A stretch of 64,000 nt of DNA from Deltaproteobacteria bacterium (lineage in GTDB: Bacteria > Myxococcota_A > UBA9160 > UBA4427). The DNA is taken from contig NZHD01000089.1 in NCBI GenBank assembly GCA_002691205.1, positions 1-64,000 on the forward strand. The letters are read 5' to 3'. The stretch's first letter is position 1. Each line of letters begins with the position of its first letter. The notes beneath the pieces were generated by a model that was not told where the DNA came from, searched no databases, and saw nothing but the letters and a program-made list of their open reading frames with translations. Position numbers and translations under genes: made by a program. Below, piece by piece: positions 53,101-61,595 of the stretch.

Positions 53101-53720
53101 GCAAACTCCCCCTTTTCTTCAACCAGTGGCATGCTCTGATAGCCAGAGCGTTTAAGGCTTTCAATCCATTGAGAACGATCGAGATTTTCCCCAACTCGAA
53201 GAAGGCGCATGTGTTGCTTTAAGAGTGCTCGGGTTGGTATTCGAACAGATAAAGCGGTCCAGTCGGCCACCACAATGGGAGGAGGGGTTAGGCGGGCTTC
53301 TTTCGGTTCCGACGCGTAGGTGATCCAACGGGCCAGAACATTCATGCGTTGAGTGATTAAGAAGGGTTGGGGTGAAAAGCGATCGTAGGGAAGAGTGTCG
53401 TGTCTGGGGAAGCTACAGAGACGTTCGTCGGCGATGTCGGTCCCCAGGACACTTCTAAGATCGTCCACCAAGGCGTCTGTTTTTTTTGCCGATGATGCCA
53501 GAATAAGAACAGGCTGATCTTCGTGGGCTCGAATGAGTTCAGCGGCTACCACCGATGAAGACGAGCCTTTGAGGCCGGTTAGTCGAACGGGATGGCTTCG
53601 CCCTTGAATTTGAGTGGCGAGTTCGCGCAGGGGACTGCGCTTTTTTGATTTTCGAGCTGACAAAGGTTCTCTTCTCCCGGATCCGCTTTGTTCAATGAGG
53701 TCGTGTACGGAACACAGCAA
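50091..53720 (-). CDS. mfd: Transcription-repair coupling factor Mfd
   Basis: Mfd pushes stalled RNA polymerase off damage and recruits UvrA. It has the degenerate UvrB-like N-terminal part, the RNA-polymerase-interacting CarD-like domain (LQPGDHLVHRQHGIGLYRG), the RecG-like motor (GDVGYGKTEVA, VDEEQRFGV) and the C-terminal TRCF domain. The 1209 residues are slightly more than usual. It starts with TTG. Confidence 0.96.
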   Translation of the reverse strand: MLCSVHDLIEQSGSGRREPLSARKSKKRSPLRELATQIQGRSHPVRLTGLKGSSSSVVAAELIRAHEDQPVLILASSAKKTDALVDDLRSVLGTDIADERLCSFPRHDTLPYDRFSPQPFLITQRMNVLARWITYASEPKEARLTPPPIVVADWTALSVRIPTRALLKQHMRLLRVGENLDRSQWIESLKRSGYQSMPLVEEKGEFAVRGGIVDFFPPQSNHPLRIEFFDDEIDSIREFDAASQRSLAKVEKVMSMPAREFLLQRSEVIESQNKLQELGEASDVDPKDVNSLFDQLLRGDLPPGIEALTPLFLSTTEGVLDHLPSNSLVMIDDPEAGLDRLHRYNEEARESHEAALGAKRLVSSPDQLLTPPEDIESHLENSSAISFGGSELVEATGDRIELSSQDQDELRRELAAVRTNENALTPLADQLAEWILNDWRISVTVKALSAAERLRDLLSQYGIESSTASDQRACWNWSRPGRVEIRVTPLAEGFSLPLQKFAVITEEEIFGRRERRRSPKGWKDGAALEGLSQLQPGDHLVHRQHGIGLYRGLQVVRAGRGSDELLCIEYAGADKLFLPVHRLAFVQRYGAFEGIAPKLDRLGGDSWERSRDKVKKSLRNMAGELLAMHAARELAEGYAFSPKDAYFEEFEAAFPFEETPDQGAAISDVLSDMQNSQPMDRIVCGDVGYGKTEVAIRAALKAALEGKQVAMLTPTTILCEQHFQTFKKRFEGYPIRVEMLSRFRTPKESREVIEGMASGSVDIVIATHRLLQKNIQFRDLGLLVVDEEQRFGVTHKERIKKLRRTVDVLTLTATPIPRTLQMALSGMRDLSVIDTPPVDRLAIRTQVSRSSPSLIREAILREVRRGGQVFFLHNRVASIHEVSEMLAEVVPEVRVIVAHGQMKEKDLENRMHAFLGGEAEVLLCSTIIESGLDIPRANTIIINRADALGLAQLYQLRGRVGRSSRRAYAYLLIPAPLGSLKQDAQRRLEAIQDLTELGSGFKLANMDLEIRGAGDLLGNEQSGNLRVVGYETYMEMLQETIDELRGHVHEEFIDPEILLPIVARLPDDYVPEANQRLVFYKQLSSARDNREVHMIRDEILDRYGPLPTEGENLFEVIKIKTRARRLGIESISLKRHQFIFQVASHSQIDLGKLVALLSKKGSQLHVTPDHKIFAPAPKQAVSPSELLEAANDALKTISPKEKDPQSSKL

Positions 53721-53867
53721 GGCCCTGTACGCCGCTGTTGGGGAGGGGCGTAAGGACCTTTTTTATCTTTTAGTGAGTCTAGCCGGAATGGGCTCGCTTG
53801 CCTGAACTCAAAATTTGGAGGCGGTTTCTACATCTGAAGGTCACCGACATGCACCAGAGCAGGAGCC

Positions 53868-55070
53868 CTATTTCATTTCGGTGATCTCGTTGATGTAGGA
53901 CACAGTATTTTCCCCGAGAGCGCGCCAATCATGCTCTTGTGTGAGATGCCTGAAAGCGCCGGAGCCGAGGCGTTCTTGAAGTTGAGGTTGGTTGTGAACT
54001 TCAGTGATGGCTTTGGCAAATTCGAGGCTTGATGATCCTGGCGGAAGGAGCCGAGCGGATTCGCCGTTGAGAAGGCCACTTGCAATTCCTTCGAAGGCGA
54101 TAATCGGACGCGCGGCTTCCATATAATTTAGGAGTTTAATTGGGAAACCACCGGGTCGCCGTCGCGTGAGGATGAGGCTCTCTGCGCCATACATGAGATT
54201 TCGCATTTCATTGAAATCTTCGATGTGGAGACATGGGACCGAAGGGAATGGATTCTTCCTTATTCCTTTTTCGGTCTGTGGGGCGTGGCATGCGATGACA
54301 ATGGGAGGCATTGAAGAAGATAATTTGAGACAGGCTTCTTCGAGCAATTCAAGGTCTTGATATTCGTCGAGGTTTCCTGAGTAGAGGACATATCGGCCTA
54401 TGGTGAGCCCGTGCTTTTTACAGGATGCGGCGATTTGGTCTTCTGAGGGGGGTGGCTGAATAAAATGGCCCGGGGGCTGAATGGAGATGGGGCCGTTGGA
54501 AAAGGGTTCGAGTTCTTTGGCTGCGTCCATGCTGAGGGCAATGATCCCGTCGCACCGGGCGGAGACCCAGCGATCCATAGCCTGACCTATTCGGTCCGCG
54601 ACAGGGCGAAAGCGTTTGGGCAGGTAGGCGGAGAGTTCGTGTCTAAGAATCGTGTGTGCCACATAGACGACGGGCACATCGGTGGTTGAGCGGAGCGCAA
54701 TTCCCACGGCCGCGGCCTCGACATTGTGGGCGAGCAGGCAGTCAAACGGATCTCCTTCGCGTCTTGCCTGAGCGGCTTGGTTCTTCCAGACCCAAGCTAA
54801 GTCGAGGTCAGCGAGCGGTTTTCTCCAATGAGGTCCCGAACGCATGGAAGGCGGAGCACTCCAGCTTCTAGAGACGTGAGTCTTGAGGTCGGGGGGTGGT
54901 TTTCCCTGGCCTCGTCCGTAAGTAAAAAGTTCTGGTCGCGCTCCAGACAGGGCTAGGGCACGAGCTTGATCTCCCGCGAAGACTTGCGAACCTTGCGGGT
55001 AGGGGAATGGAAAGGCTCCGAGAAGCGCGAGACGTTGGCCTTCGTATCGCGAAGACTCTTCGTTTTTCAT
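53868..55070 (-). CDS. Family 4-like glycosyltransferase
   Basis: A GT-B protein of 400 residues: the N-terminal GAFPFPYPQGSQVFAGDQARAL resembles the acceptor domain, and RRRPGGFPIKLLNYMEAARPII resembles the donor site of GT4 enzymes, although the usual E-x7-E is weak. Its start overlaps the preceding glycosyltransferase by 4 bases. Sugar and acceptor are unknown; it is the last gene of the three-gene operon. Confidence 0.8.
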   Translation of the reverse strand: MKNEESSRYEGQRLALLGAFPFPYPQGSQVFAGDQARALALSGARPELFTYGRGQGKPPPDLKTHVSRSWSAPPSMRSGPHWRKPLADLDLAWVWKNQAAQARREGDPFDCLLAHNVEAAAVGIALRSTTDVPVVYVAHTILRHELSAYLPKRFRPVADRIGQAMDRWVSARCDGIIALSMDAAKELEPFSNGPISIQPPGHFIQPPPSEDQIAASCKKHGLTIGRYVLYSGNLDEYQDLELLEEACLKLSSSMPPIVIACHAPQTEKGIRKNPFPSVPCLHIEDFNEMRNLMYGAESLILTRRRPGGFPIKLLNYMEAARPIIAFEGIASGLLNGESARLLPPGSSSLEFAKAITEVHNQPQLQERLGSGAFRHLTQEHDWRALGENTVSYINEITEMK

Positions 55071-55834
55071 CCCGGTTTGACGCGTGAGGTCGATGACGAG
55101 GAGGATTTTTTTGCCGCATGCTTAAGGTCACGATAGAGAGATCCGAGTTCGAAGGCTGCGCGGATCATCACTCGAGGACGCGCCCCCGTTTGACGTCCGT
55201 GTTGTCTGCGATGATGCGTGACGGGCACTTCGTGTATACGAAACCCGGCCGCGCTCGCACGCACGAGTAGTTCCGTGTTGATAAACGCACCGACAGAAGC
55301 CAGCGGAAGAGTTTCGAGAACTCGATGATGGAAGAGTTTGAACGCACAGTCGATATCTCGGACTTTGAGCCCAAATAGAATTTGAACGATAAATCCCCAA
55401 ATGCGTGCGATGAGAATTCGGTGCCAAGGATCTTTTCGAGGAGAGCGATACCCAGCGACGATATCGACGTCTTCAGCATGCTCTAAGAGAGCTTTGATTT
55501 CAGTTAAATCAAATTGAAGATCTGAGTCACTAAAAAAAACGAGTTCACCGCGCGCTTTAGATAGACCCGATCGGAGTGCAGCGCCGTAGCCCGCGTTCTG
55601 CGGATGCCTAACGGAGAATATCCGTGCATCTCTTTGGGCCCAAGCATCGATGATTTGAGGGCTTTCGTCCTGCGAGCCATCATCAACGATGACGATTTCG
55701 AAATCCTTTTTAAGAAGTTGGCCGATCTTTCGCGCGGACTCGATCACTTGCCCGATGTTTTCTTCTTCATCCAAGACGGGGAAAACAAAGGATAGGTGGG
55801 GCTGAAGGCTTTGGGGTGAGGCTTGGGTAGACAT
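55067..55834 (-). CDS. Polyprenol-phosphate sugar transferase-like family 2 glycosyltransferase
   Basis: The protein resembles DPM1-type enzymes: LSFVFPVLDEEENI, VIVDDGSQDES, FSDSDLQFD and AFKLFHHRVLE. Such enzymes move a sugar onto a lipid phosphate. It has no C-terminal membrane helices. The ATG at 55834 overlaps the preceding stop by one base (TGATG). Confidence 0.83.
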   Translation of the reverse strand: MSTQASPQSLQPHLSFVFPVLDEEENIGQVIESARKIGQLLKKDFEIVIVDDGSQDESPQIIDAWAQRDARIFSVRHPQNAGYGAALRSGLSKARGELVFFSDSDLQFDLTEIKALLEHAEDVDIVAGYRSPRKDPWHRILIARIWGFIVQILFGLKVRDIDCAFKLFHHRVLETLPLASVGAFINTELLVRASAAGFRIHEVPVTHHRRQHGRQTGARPRVMIRAAFELGSLYRDLKHAAKKSSSSSTSRVKPG

Positions 55835-57525
55835 CAATCGAGATATCCCAGGGCCCGAAGTCGAGCGGCGACGGCCGCATCTTCTTCCTCGCTGTAGGTA
55901 TGGGGGGTGGTGGGCGTGTGAGGCGATTGTGGAATCCAGTCCAGTCCCATGGCTTTGGCGAGACAAGGAGCGACCTCGACCAGGGACGCCGGCATCATGG
56001 TGTGCGCACGTTCTAGGCTTTCTTTTTGACCGGTGGCGATGAAGATTCCATCATTCCTGTGTGTGCCATTCATGCCCTTCCCTCGACCACCGGCCCGAGC
56101 TTCACCTTTGAGATGTTGAATAGAGGGTGGAGAAGAAGAGGGTTCGAATTCTTGCCAAGGCGTTGCAACAAGCGATAAACCGTATCCATGGTCCAAGGCC
56201 AGTTCGATGACAACGTCGGGGGAACGCTCCATGAAAGAACCTCGGTGAACCTCTTCGCGTCGCTGGGCCGACGCTACTACGGGCTGTCCGTTGGGGAGCT
56301 TCCAGTCAAGCAAGCGGGAGATGATTTCGCTTCTTAAATTTTCATATTGATCTTGAGGGACGCACCCCTTGGCTTCTCGTCCTTCAAGGTTGATCCATAC
56401 ACCGGGTTGCGTGTTGACTTCCTCGGAAAAGGCCTGTGTTTTTGACCAATCGAGTCCCCCGAACCGGACAACGCTTTCAACTCTTCCGGCTGCTCCACGA
56501 GCCTTACGGAAAATTTGTTGCGCGAGTCGCGCGGGGAGAATCCGAAGAGCGAGGTCGCGTGAGAACCGTGCGATCAGAGTTTCGATTCGCCCAGCAGAGG
56601 AACGGCGAGACAGAAATCCGGATTCGGCGAGAAAAGCATTGAGATGGACGATTTTGTCGGATGCGCCTCCCATACCATGGTCAGAGAGCACAACGCATAG
56701 GGCATCTTCGCCAAAAGCCTCTCGAATTTTTCCACAAGCCGAATCGAGTTTCTGATAGACGAGTTGGATGGCGTCTTTTCGCCGTTGACTGACAGTGGGG
56801 TCATGGCGGGGGCTTTGGGGGTCGTGATCTCGCCAATAGTGATGTCCAACCGTGTCACTTTCAGAGAAAACCACCATGGTAAACTCAGGTCGCGCGTTGC
56901 CATATTCGTTTTTCATCTCCTCCAAAGCATCGAGTACGAAGCGCGTTTTGCGTTCAATACGAAGGAGGAGGGTTTCTATGGCGGTCTCGTGAAAATCTGT
57001 GCCCTGGGCTGATTCATCCATATCCGGCCGCATCCAGTGTCCTGCTTTTTCGGCGATGCGGCGGTAGAGGTCTGGGTGGCTTGTAGCTTCAGCATCTGTG
57101 CCCGTGGAAACCGGGGCATCAAAACCAGGCACCAGTAAACCTTTCAAGGGTTCAGGCGGATATGTGGCTGGAAGGCCCAGGACCAAGATACGCCCTCCGG
57201 CTTGACAGACGGCCGACTGGAGAGAGGGCTGCTTTCGGTCAGTGGAGTTCACAAATCGAATTTGATACTGGCCTTCAAGTTTTTGTGAGAAATCAAAGAT
57301 GCCATGTTGAGCCGGGCTGACTCCGGTCATGAAAGAAGACCAGGCTGGAAAGGTGACAGGAGGTTGGGTGGAGGGCAGGGGTTGGGAATGGCCTTCCTGA
57401 ATCCATGCGGCGAGGTGTGGAAGTCGCCCCTGGGCCATCATGGGGTGAATGACGTCAAAGGTGGCTCCATCGAGGGCCAAGACAAGAGTCGGTCGAAGCG
57501 GGGACGCACTCAAGTTTTCAGCCAT
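55834..57525 (-). CDS. Alkaline-phosphatase-superfamily protein (type I phosphodiesterase-like)
   Basis: Metal and nucleophile sites can be seen: Asp in LALDGATFD, Thr in PVTFPAWSSF, Asp and His in SESDTVGHHYW, and SDHGMGG. The C-terminus ends LRALGYLD, typical of this group. It has no signal peptide, so it is probably cytoplasmic. It may hydrolyse or transfer a phosphoryl group on a nucleotide sugar or lipid. The ATG at 57525 is chosen; a TTG at 57549 is possible. Confidence 0.8.
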   Translation of the reverse strand: MAENLSASPLRPTLVLALDGATFDVIHPMMAQGRLPHLAAWIQEGHSQPLPSTQPPVTFPAWSSFMTGVSPAQHGIFDFSQKLEGQYQIRFVNSTDRKQPSLQSAVCQAGGRILVLGLPATYPPEPLKGLLVPGFDAPVSTGTDAEATSHPDLYRRIAEKAGHWMRPDMDESAQGTDFHETAIETLLLRIERKTRFVLDALEEMKNEYGNARPEFTMVVFSESDTVGHHYWRDHDPQSPRHDPTVSQRRKDAIQLVYQKLDSACGKIREAFGEDALCVVLSDHGMGGASDKIVHLNAFLAESGFLSRRSSAGRIETLIARFSRDLALRILPARLAQQIFRKARGAAGRVESVVRFGGLDWSKTQAFSEEVNTQPGVWINLEGREAKGCVPQDQYENLRSEIISRLLDWKLPNGQPVVASAQRREEVHRGSFMERSPDVVIELALDHGYGLSLVATPWQEFEPSSSPPSIQHLKGEARAGGRGKGMNGTHRNDGIFIATGQKESLERAHTMMPASLVEVAPCLAKAMGLDWIPQSPHTPTTPHTYSEEEDAAVAARLRALGYLD

Positions 57526-57672
57526 GGAGGTGGGTACCCCTCGGGGCAATGGCCCGATTTTCGATGAAGGTGGGGCTGAATCTATATATGGATAAGCGAA
57601 TCATGAACTTTAACTTTTAGATATGTCTAGGTCCCTTAATTAGCTGCCTAAAAGGCTTAACTGAGTGAACAC

Positions 57673-57701
57673 TCGACAGGACTGTTCGGTCTTCCTATAT
57701 T
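57673..57701 (+). promoter_or_regulatory. Promoter of the stand-alone rplC gene
   Basis: TCGACA (57673-57678) and TATATT (57696-57701) are spaced by exactly 17 bases, each one mismatch from consensus. It leaves a leader of about 180 bases. Confidence 0.65.
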
Positions 57702-57891
57702 GCGCCGCCCGAAGGACATTGCCCATTTGGGGAAGTCTTCGGGCTGCATTCGTAAGGATGTAGCGAAGCAGTGGGGATGGTGGAGAGTTTAGCATCTCGA
57801 TCGTCCCTCAGTTCCACGCGGACTCGGTCCGCATTATGGATCCGCGAAGAACGATTGAAGTCGTTCCAATCCGGAGGCCGGAGAGTACATA
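57702..57891 (+). promoter_or_regulatory. Hairpin-rich rplC leader, candidate autoregulatory region
   Basis: Three clear hairpins stand in the leader: GCCCGAAG/CTTCGGGC (57707-57744), GCGGAC/GTCCGC with a TCG loop (57818-57832) and GAACGA/TCGTTC (57849-57866), followed by GGAGG and GGAG before the ATG. Ribosomal-protein leaders often bind their own product; that L3 does so here is inference. Confidence 0.5.
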
Positions 57892-58530
57892 ATGTCCATA
57901 GAACTTCTTTGCCGCAAGCTCGGTATGACTCAACTTTTTCAGGAGACGGGCGAGGCGATTCCCGTAACGGTTCTTGAGGCGGGGCCCAATACGGTGGTCC
58001 AGCTTAAGCATGAATCGGGCGCCGATGGCTACACGGCCGTTCAGTTGGGCTTTGGAGATCGTCGCGCGGCGCTTTTTAGTAAACCTGAGCTGGGTCACTT
58101 CAAGAAGGCAGGCGTTGAACCGTCTCGATACCTTGCCGAAAGTCGGTTGACGAATGAAGAAGCCGAAGGTCTTGAGGTGGGGCAAGTTATCAAGGTGGAT
58201 CTTTTTGAGGTGGGCCAGCGCGTCGATACCTGTGGAACCTCAAAAGGCAGAGGCTTTACCGGTGTGGTCAAGCGCCATGGCTTTAAGATTAAGAAGCGGA
58301 CGCATGGTACCCATGAGTATTTTCGCCATCCGGGTTCAATTGGCGCCGGCGCCTGGCCGGGTCGAGTTTTCAAGGGAATGAAGCAAGCCGGTCAGCACGG
58401 CAACGCGAGAACCACCGTCTTGAATTTGGAAGTGGTTCGGGTCGATGCAGACAGCAACTTGCTTTTTGTTCGCGGTGCGGTTCCGGGTCACCGGAATGGT
58501 TTGGTTCGTGTCCGTCAGGCAATTAAGTAG
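57892..58530 (+). CDS. rplC: Ribosomal protein L3, outside the S10 operon
   Basis: The 212-residue protein matches L3 throughout: LCRKLGMTQLFQETG at the start, TCGTSKGRGFTGVVKRHGF, THGTHEYFRHPGSIGA and the extended finger PGRVFKGMKQAGQHGN. In the loop where E. coli carries the methylated Gln150 this protein has AGAWPG. No S10, L4 or L23 gene is adjacent, so this is either a moved gene or a second copy. Confidence 0.93.
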   Translation: MSIELLCRKLGMTQLFQETGEAIPVTVLEAGPNTVVQLKHESGADGYTAVQLGFGDRRAALFSKPELGHFKKAGVEPSRYLAESRLTNEEAEGLEVGQVIKVDLFEVGQRVDTCGTSKGRGFTGVVKRHGFKIKKRTHGTHEYFRHPGSIGAGAWPGRVFKGMKQAGQHGNARTTVLNLEVVRVDADSNLLFVRGAVPGHRNGLVRVRQAIK

Positions 58531-59153
58531 GTCTTCCCGTCGCCCGCTACAATCGCAAGGACCATTTCCACCAGCGTGCTCAGCGAGAGGGCTTCCGCTC
58601 TCGAGCTGTTTACAAGCTGGCTGAATTACAGGGTTCCCATCGAATCTTGAGCCCGGGTCACAAGGTTCTCGACCTTGGCTGTTGGCCTGGAGGTTGGATG
58701 GAGGAGGCTTCTCGCGCTGTTGGAGCGCGAGGCCGCGTGGTTGGGGTTGATTTGGCCGAGATCGACCCGCCTCTTGAGCAGAAAAATGTCGTCTCTTTAG
58801 TAGGAGATATGACGGATTCGGCTGTGGTGGAGCGGTTACTTGAAGCGCTGGGTGGCCGCTGCAATGTTTTGCTTTCCGATGCAGCGCCAAAGTTGACGGG
58901 CGTACGCGAGCGAGACGACGCGGCTGAAGAATATCTTTTGTTGGCCGTCGAGTCTCTGAGCGAAGAACTTCTTGAGACCGGGGGCGATCTGTTGATCAAG
59001 CTTCTTGAGTGTCCTGAGGCCCAAGCGTTCCAGCAGAGGCTTCGCGCCCGTTTTAGTACTGTAAAGACCGTAAAGTCGGCGGCCACTCGAAAGGGAAGCC
59101 GGGAGCGATATTTGCTGGCGCGGGATTTTAGTGGGCCTGAATCGCTTGAATAA
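58527..59153 (+). CDS. RlmE/FtsJ-like 23S rRNA U2552 methyltransferase
   Basis: The SAM motif VLDLGCWPGGWMEEA and the later SDAAPKLTGVRERD, IKLLE and SRERYLLA match RlmE. The conserved N-terminal part (DHFHQRAQREGFRSRAVYKL, holding the first catalytic Lys) is encoded from about 58560, but between the in-frame stop at 58524-58526 and the TTG at 58647 there is no ATG, GTG or TTG. Starting at 58647 would lose that lysine. The coding frame abuts the rplC stop. The start given is the frame limit. Confidence 0.75.
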   Translation, partial: VGLPVARYNRKDHFHQRAQREGFRSRAVYKLAELQGSHRILSPGHKVLDLGCWPGGWMEEASRAVGARGRVVGVDLAEIDPPLEQKNVVSLVGDMTDSAVVERLLEALGGRCNVLLSDAAPKLTGVRERDDAAEEYLLLAVESLSEELLETGGDLLIKLLECPEAQAFQQRLRARFSTVKTVKSAATRKGSRERYLLARDFSGPESLE

Positions 59154-59198
59154 CTGAGAGCTTTGGAAAACCATTTAATATGAGAGAAGGAGAACCTC

Positions 59199-59690
59199 TT
59201 GTCGGAACAAAGACCCTTTAAGGTTTTGGGCATTCAACAGGTGGCCGTTGGCGGTCTCGACAAAGGCAAGCTGCGTCGATTCTGGGTCGATATTATGGGC
59301 TTTAATTACGCCAGTACTTATCGAAGCGAAAGTGAAAATGTTGATGAAGACATCTGCGAGATTGGAAGCGGCGCATTTAAAGTCGAGTTGGATTTGATGC
59401 AACCCATTGATCCCGAAGCGAAGCCTCGCGTTCATGATCCAGCGCTTAATCATGTCGGTCTCTGGATTGATGACTTGGCGGCGGCCGTAGATTGGCTAGA
59501 GGCTCAAGGGGTTCGGTTCACGCCGGGGGGCATCCGAAAAGGTGCAGCCGGGTTTGATGTTTGTTTCATCCACCCCAAGGGCAATGAGAAGAGCCCCATC
59601 GGTTCTGAAGGCGTATTGGTTGAGCTCGTACAAGCTCCTGAGGCGGTATGCGAAGCCTTTACAGCCTTGGCTGATTCGGCGACGAGTTAG
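59199..59690 (+). CDS. Glyoxalase/VOC-family protein
   Basis: The 163-residue protein has two beta-alpha-beta-beta-beta modules. Possible metal ligands are Gln14, Glu63, His85 and Glu142, the same Gln-Glu-His-Glu order as in glyoxalase I; methylmalonyl-CoA epimerase is another possibility. The TTG start follows AAGGAG by 6 bases. It lies between rlmE and the SMP-30 gene on the same strand. Confidence 0.8.
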   Translation: MSEQRPFKVLGIQQVAVGGLDKGKLRRFWVDIMGFNYASTYRSESENVDEDICEIGSGAFKVELDLMQPIDPEAKPRVHDPALNHVGLWIDDLAAAVDWLEAQGVRFTPGGIRKGAAGFDVCFIHPKGNEKSPIGSEGVLVELVQAPEAVCEAFTALADSATS

Positions 59691-59729
59691 CGTATCTAGA
59701 CCAGGCCTTGATTAGAGGAGAGAACCCGA

Positions 59730-60581
59730 ATGCAATTATTAAAGACGGAAACGCTTGTCTCAGACATCGCCTTTGGAGAAGGTCCACGCTGGCGGGAGGG
59801 CCGTCTCTATTACTCTGATATGCACAGCCAAAAGGTTTTCGCGGTGGATATGGCGGGTGAGGTTGAGGAAATTTGCAACGTACCCAATGACCCTTCAGGA
59901 TTGGGTTGGCTCCCAGATGGGCGAATGCTTGTTGTTTCCATGCAAGACCGCCGGTTGCTTTGCTTAGAGTCAGATGGGTCTTTAAGAGAGGTCGCTAATC
60001 TGACTGAGCATGCTGGGTTCCATTGTAACGATATGGTGGTTGACCAGCAGGGTCGTGCGTATGTGGGAAACTTTGGCTGGGATCTTCATGGGGGCGGCGA
60101 ACCCAGAGGCGCGAATCTCGTCTTGGTGGATCCAGACGGTGAAATGCGAGTGGTCGCTCAGGATCTTAGCTTTCCCAACGGTGCCGTTATTACTGATGAC
60201 GGAAAGACTTTAATTGTGGGTGAGACCATGGGTCATCGCCTTACGGCCTTCGATATCGAACCCCAGGGCACCTTGGTCAATCAACGAGTGTGGGCGCAGA
60301 TGACAGGGGTTTTGCCGGATGGAATTTGTCTTGATGCAGAAGGGGGAATCTGGGTAGCCGGGCCTACAAGTCACGGTTGTTTTCGGGTTCTCGAAGGGGG
60401 CGAGATCACGCATAAAGTAGAGGTGGATACTCAGGCCTTTGCTTGCATGCTGGGAGGTCCCGAGCGTCGACATTTAATGATCTGTACTGCGGGGAGCAGT
60501 GACCCCGATGAGTGTAAGCAGAATCGGGACGGGCATATCGAGTGGGTCGAAGTGGATGTCCCGGGCGCAGGCCTTCCGTAG
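59730..60581 (+). CDS. SMP-30/gluconolactonase-family protein
   Basis: A six-bladed propeller with the metal-site residues of the family: Glu in FGEGPRW, Asn in HCNDMVVD, Asn in SFPNGAVI and Asp in LPDGICLD. It probably hydrolyses a lactone. It has no signal peptide. It converges with nudC. Confidence 0.87.
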   Translation: MQLLKTETLVSDIAFGEGPRWREGRLYYSDMHSQKVFAVDMAGEVEEICNVPNDPSGLGWLPDGRMLVVSMQDRRLLCLESDGSLREVANLTEHAGFHCNDMVVDQQGRAYVGNFGWDLHGGGEPRGANLVLVDPDGEMRVVAQDLSFPNGAVITDDGKTLIVGETMGHRLTAFDIEPQGTLVNQRVWAQMTGVLPDGICLDAEGGIWVAGPTSHGCFRVLEGGEITHKVEVDTQAFACMLGGPERRHLMICTAGSSDPDECKQNRDGHIEWVEVDVPGAGLP

Positions 60582-60654
60582 AGAGTTCTCGAATTCCGAT
60601 TTCGCTAGGCCGTTACGGGTGGCTCCGCTTAACCGGACATCGACTCTAACCCTT

Positions 60655-61491
60655 TTATCCTTTTTTCTTCTGTTCTACGAATGCGTTCAGCAGCCACTGC
60701 GAAATGCTGATATTCCCTGGAAATGTTTGTGGCAGTTGATTGACGTGAAAGAAGTCGGCGGATTCCATTTCAGAGTCATAGCTGGTGTCGACCTCGCCGC
60801 TTAGATATTCCGCCGTGAAGCCGAGCATGAGCGAATTGGGGAAGGGCCAGGCCTGACTCCCAAAATATCGAACATTTTGCACGACGATTCTCGTTTCTTC
60901 GTAGACCTCGCGGATGACCGCTTCTTCGGCGCTTTCTCCGGGCTCTACGAATCCGGCTAAGACGCTAAAAATGCCGGGCGGAAAATTATTGGAGCGCCCT
61001 AGAAGAATCTCGTCGCCTCGCTCAACAGCCACAATCATTGCAGGCGCCAGCCGGGGGTACATGGGAATTTGGCACTCGGGACAAATGCGCGATCGGTCTG
61101 TTTTCGACAACTCGGTGGGTTGTCCACAGACGCCGCAGTACTGATGAGTGCGGTCCCATTCCATAATTTGTACGGCACGCCCAGCTAGGGCATGCGTGAC
61201 TTCATCCAAGGACCCAAAGAGCATTCTTAGATCTTGAGTCAAGAAACCACTCGGCGGAACAAAGTCGGCTTTTAACTCCGCTGAGTAGCATGGGCGATCG
61301 CCTAGCTGGCCGAGATATTGTGTTCGCACGGCTTCGATACTGTGAGCATCGATTTCGTGGACGGGTGGAATTAATTTGTCATCCGTGACCAACAGTTCGC
61401 GTCTCCAAAAACAAAAAAGAATAGGCTCTTTTTCATTTTCATCCGGGGGCTGATGAGAGGGCACAAAGGGCAACGGATACTCTGAAGTCAT
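60655..61491 (-). CDS. nudC: NAD+ diphosphatase (NudC-like Nudix hydrolase)
   Basis: NudC splits NADH or NAD caps. The zinc ribbon CGVCGQ...CPECQ, the Nudix box GFVEPGESAEEAVIREVYEE, and the NudC-specific SQAWPFPNSLMLGF are all present. The length of 278 is normal. It is single on the minus strand among plus-strand genes. Confidence 0.93.
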   Translation of the reverse strand: MTSEYPLPFVPSHQPPDENEKEPILFCFWRRELLVTDDKLIPPVHEIDAHSIEAVRTQYLGQLGDRPCYSAELKADFVPPSGFLTQDLRMLFGSLDEVTHALAGRAVQIMEWDRTHQYCGVCGQPTELSKTDRSRICPECQIPMYPRLAPAMIVAVERGDEILLGRSNNFPPGIFSVLAGFVEPGESAEEAVIREVYEETRIVVQNVRYFGSQAWPFPNSLMLGFTAEYLSGEVDTSYDSEMESADFFHVNQLPQTFPGNISISQWLLNAFVEQKKKG

Positions 61492-61595
61492 GCCTCAAGG
61501 CTAGCTCGCATTTTTGTTTGAATCGCCCTTAGATTGAGGCTTGGAGAAGCGGTTTACGCCAGCCCTCCTTAGACAGGCGTGTTAGTCTGGCCTTT

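Noticed and set aside
58500-58560. Programmed frameshift producing an L3-RlmE fusion
   Set aside because: The rlmE frame is closed by TAA at 58524-58526 and there is no typical slippery sequence; kept only as a remote option in the rlmE finding.
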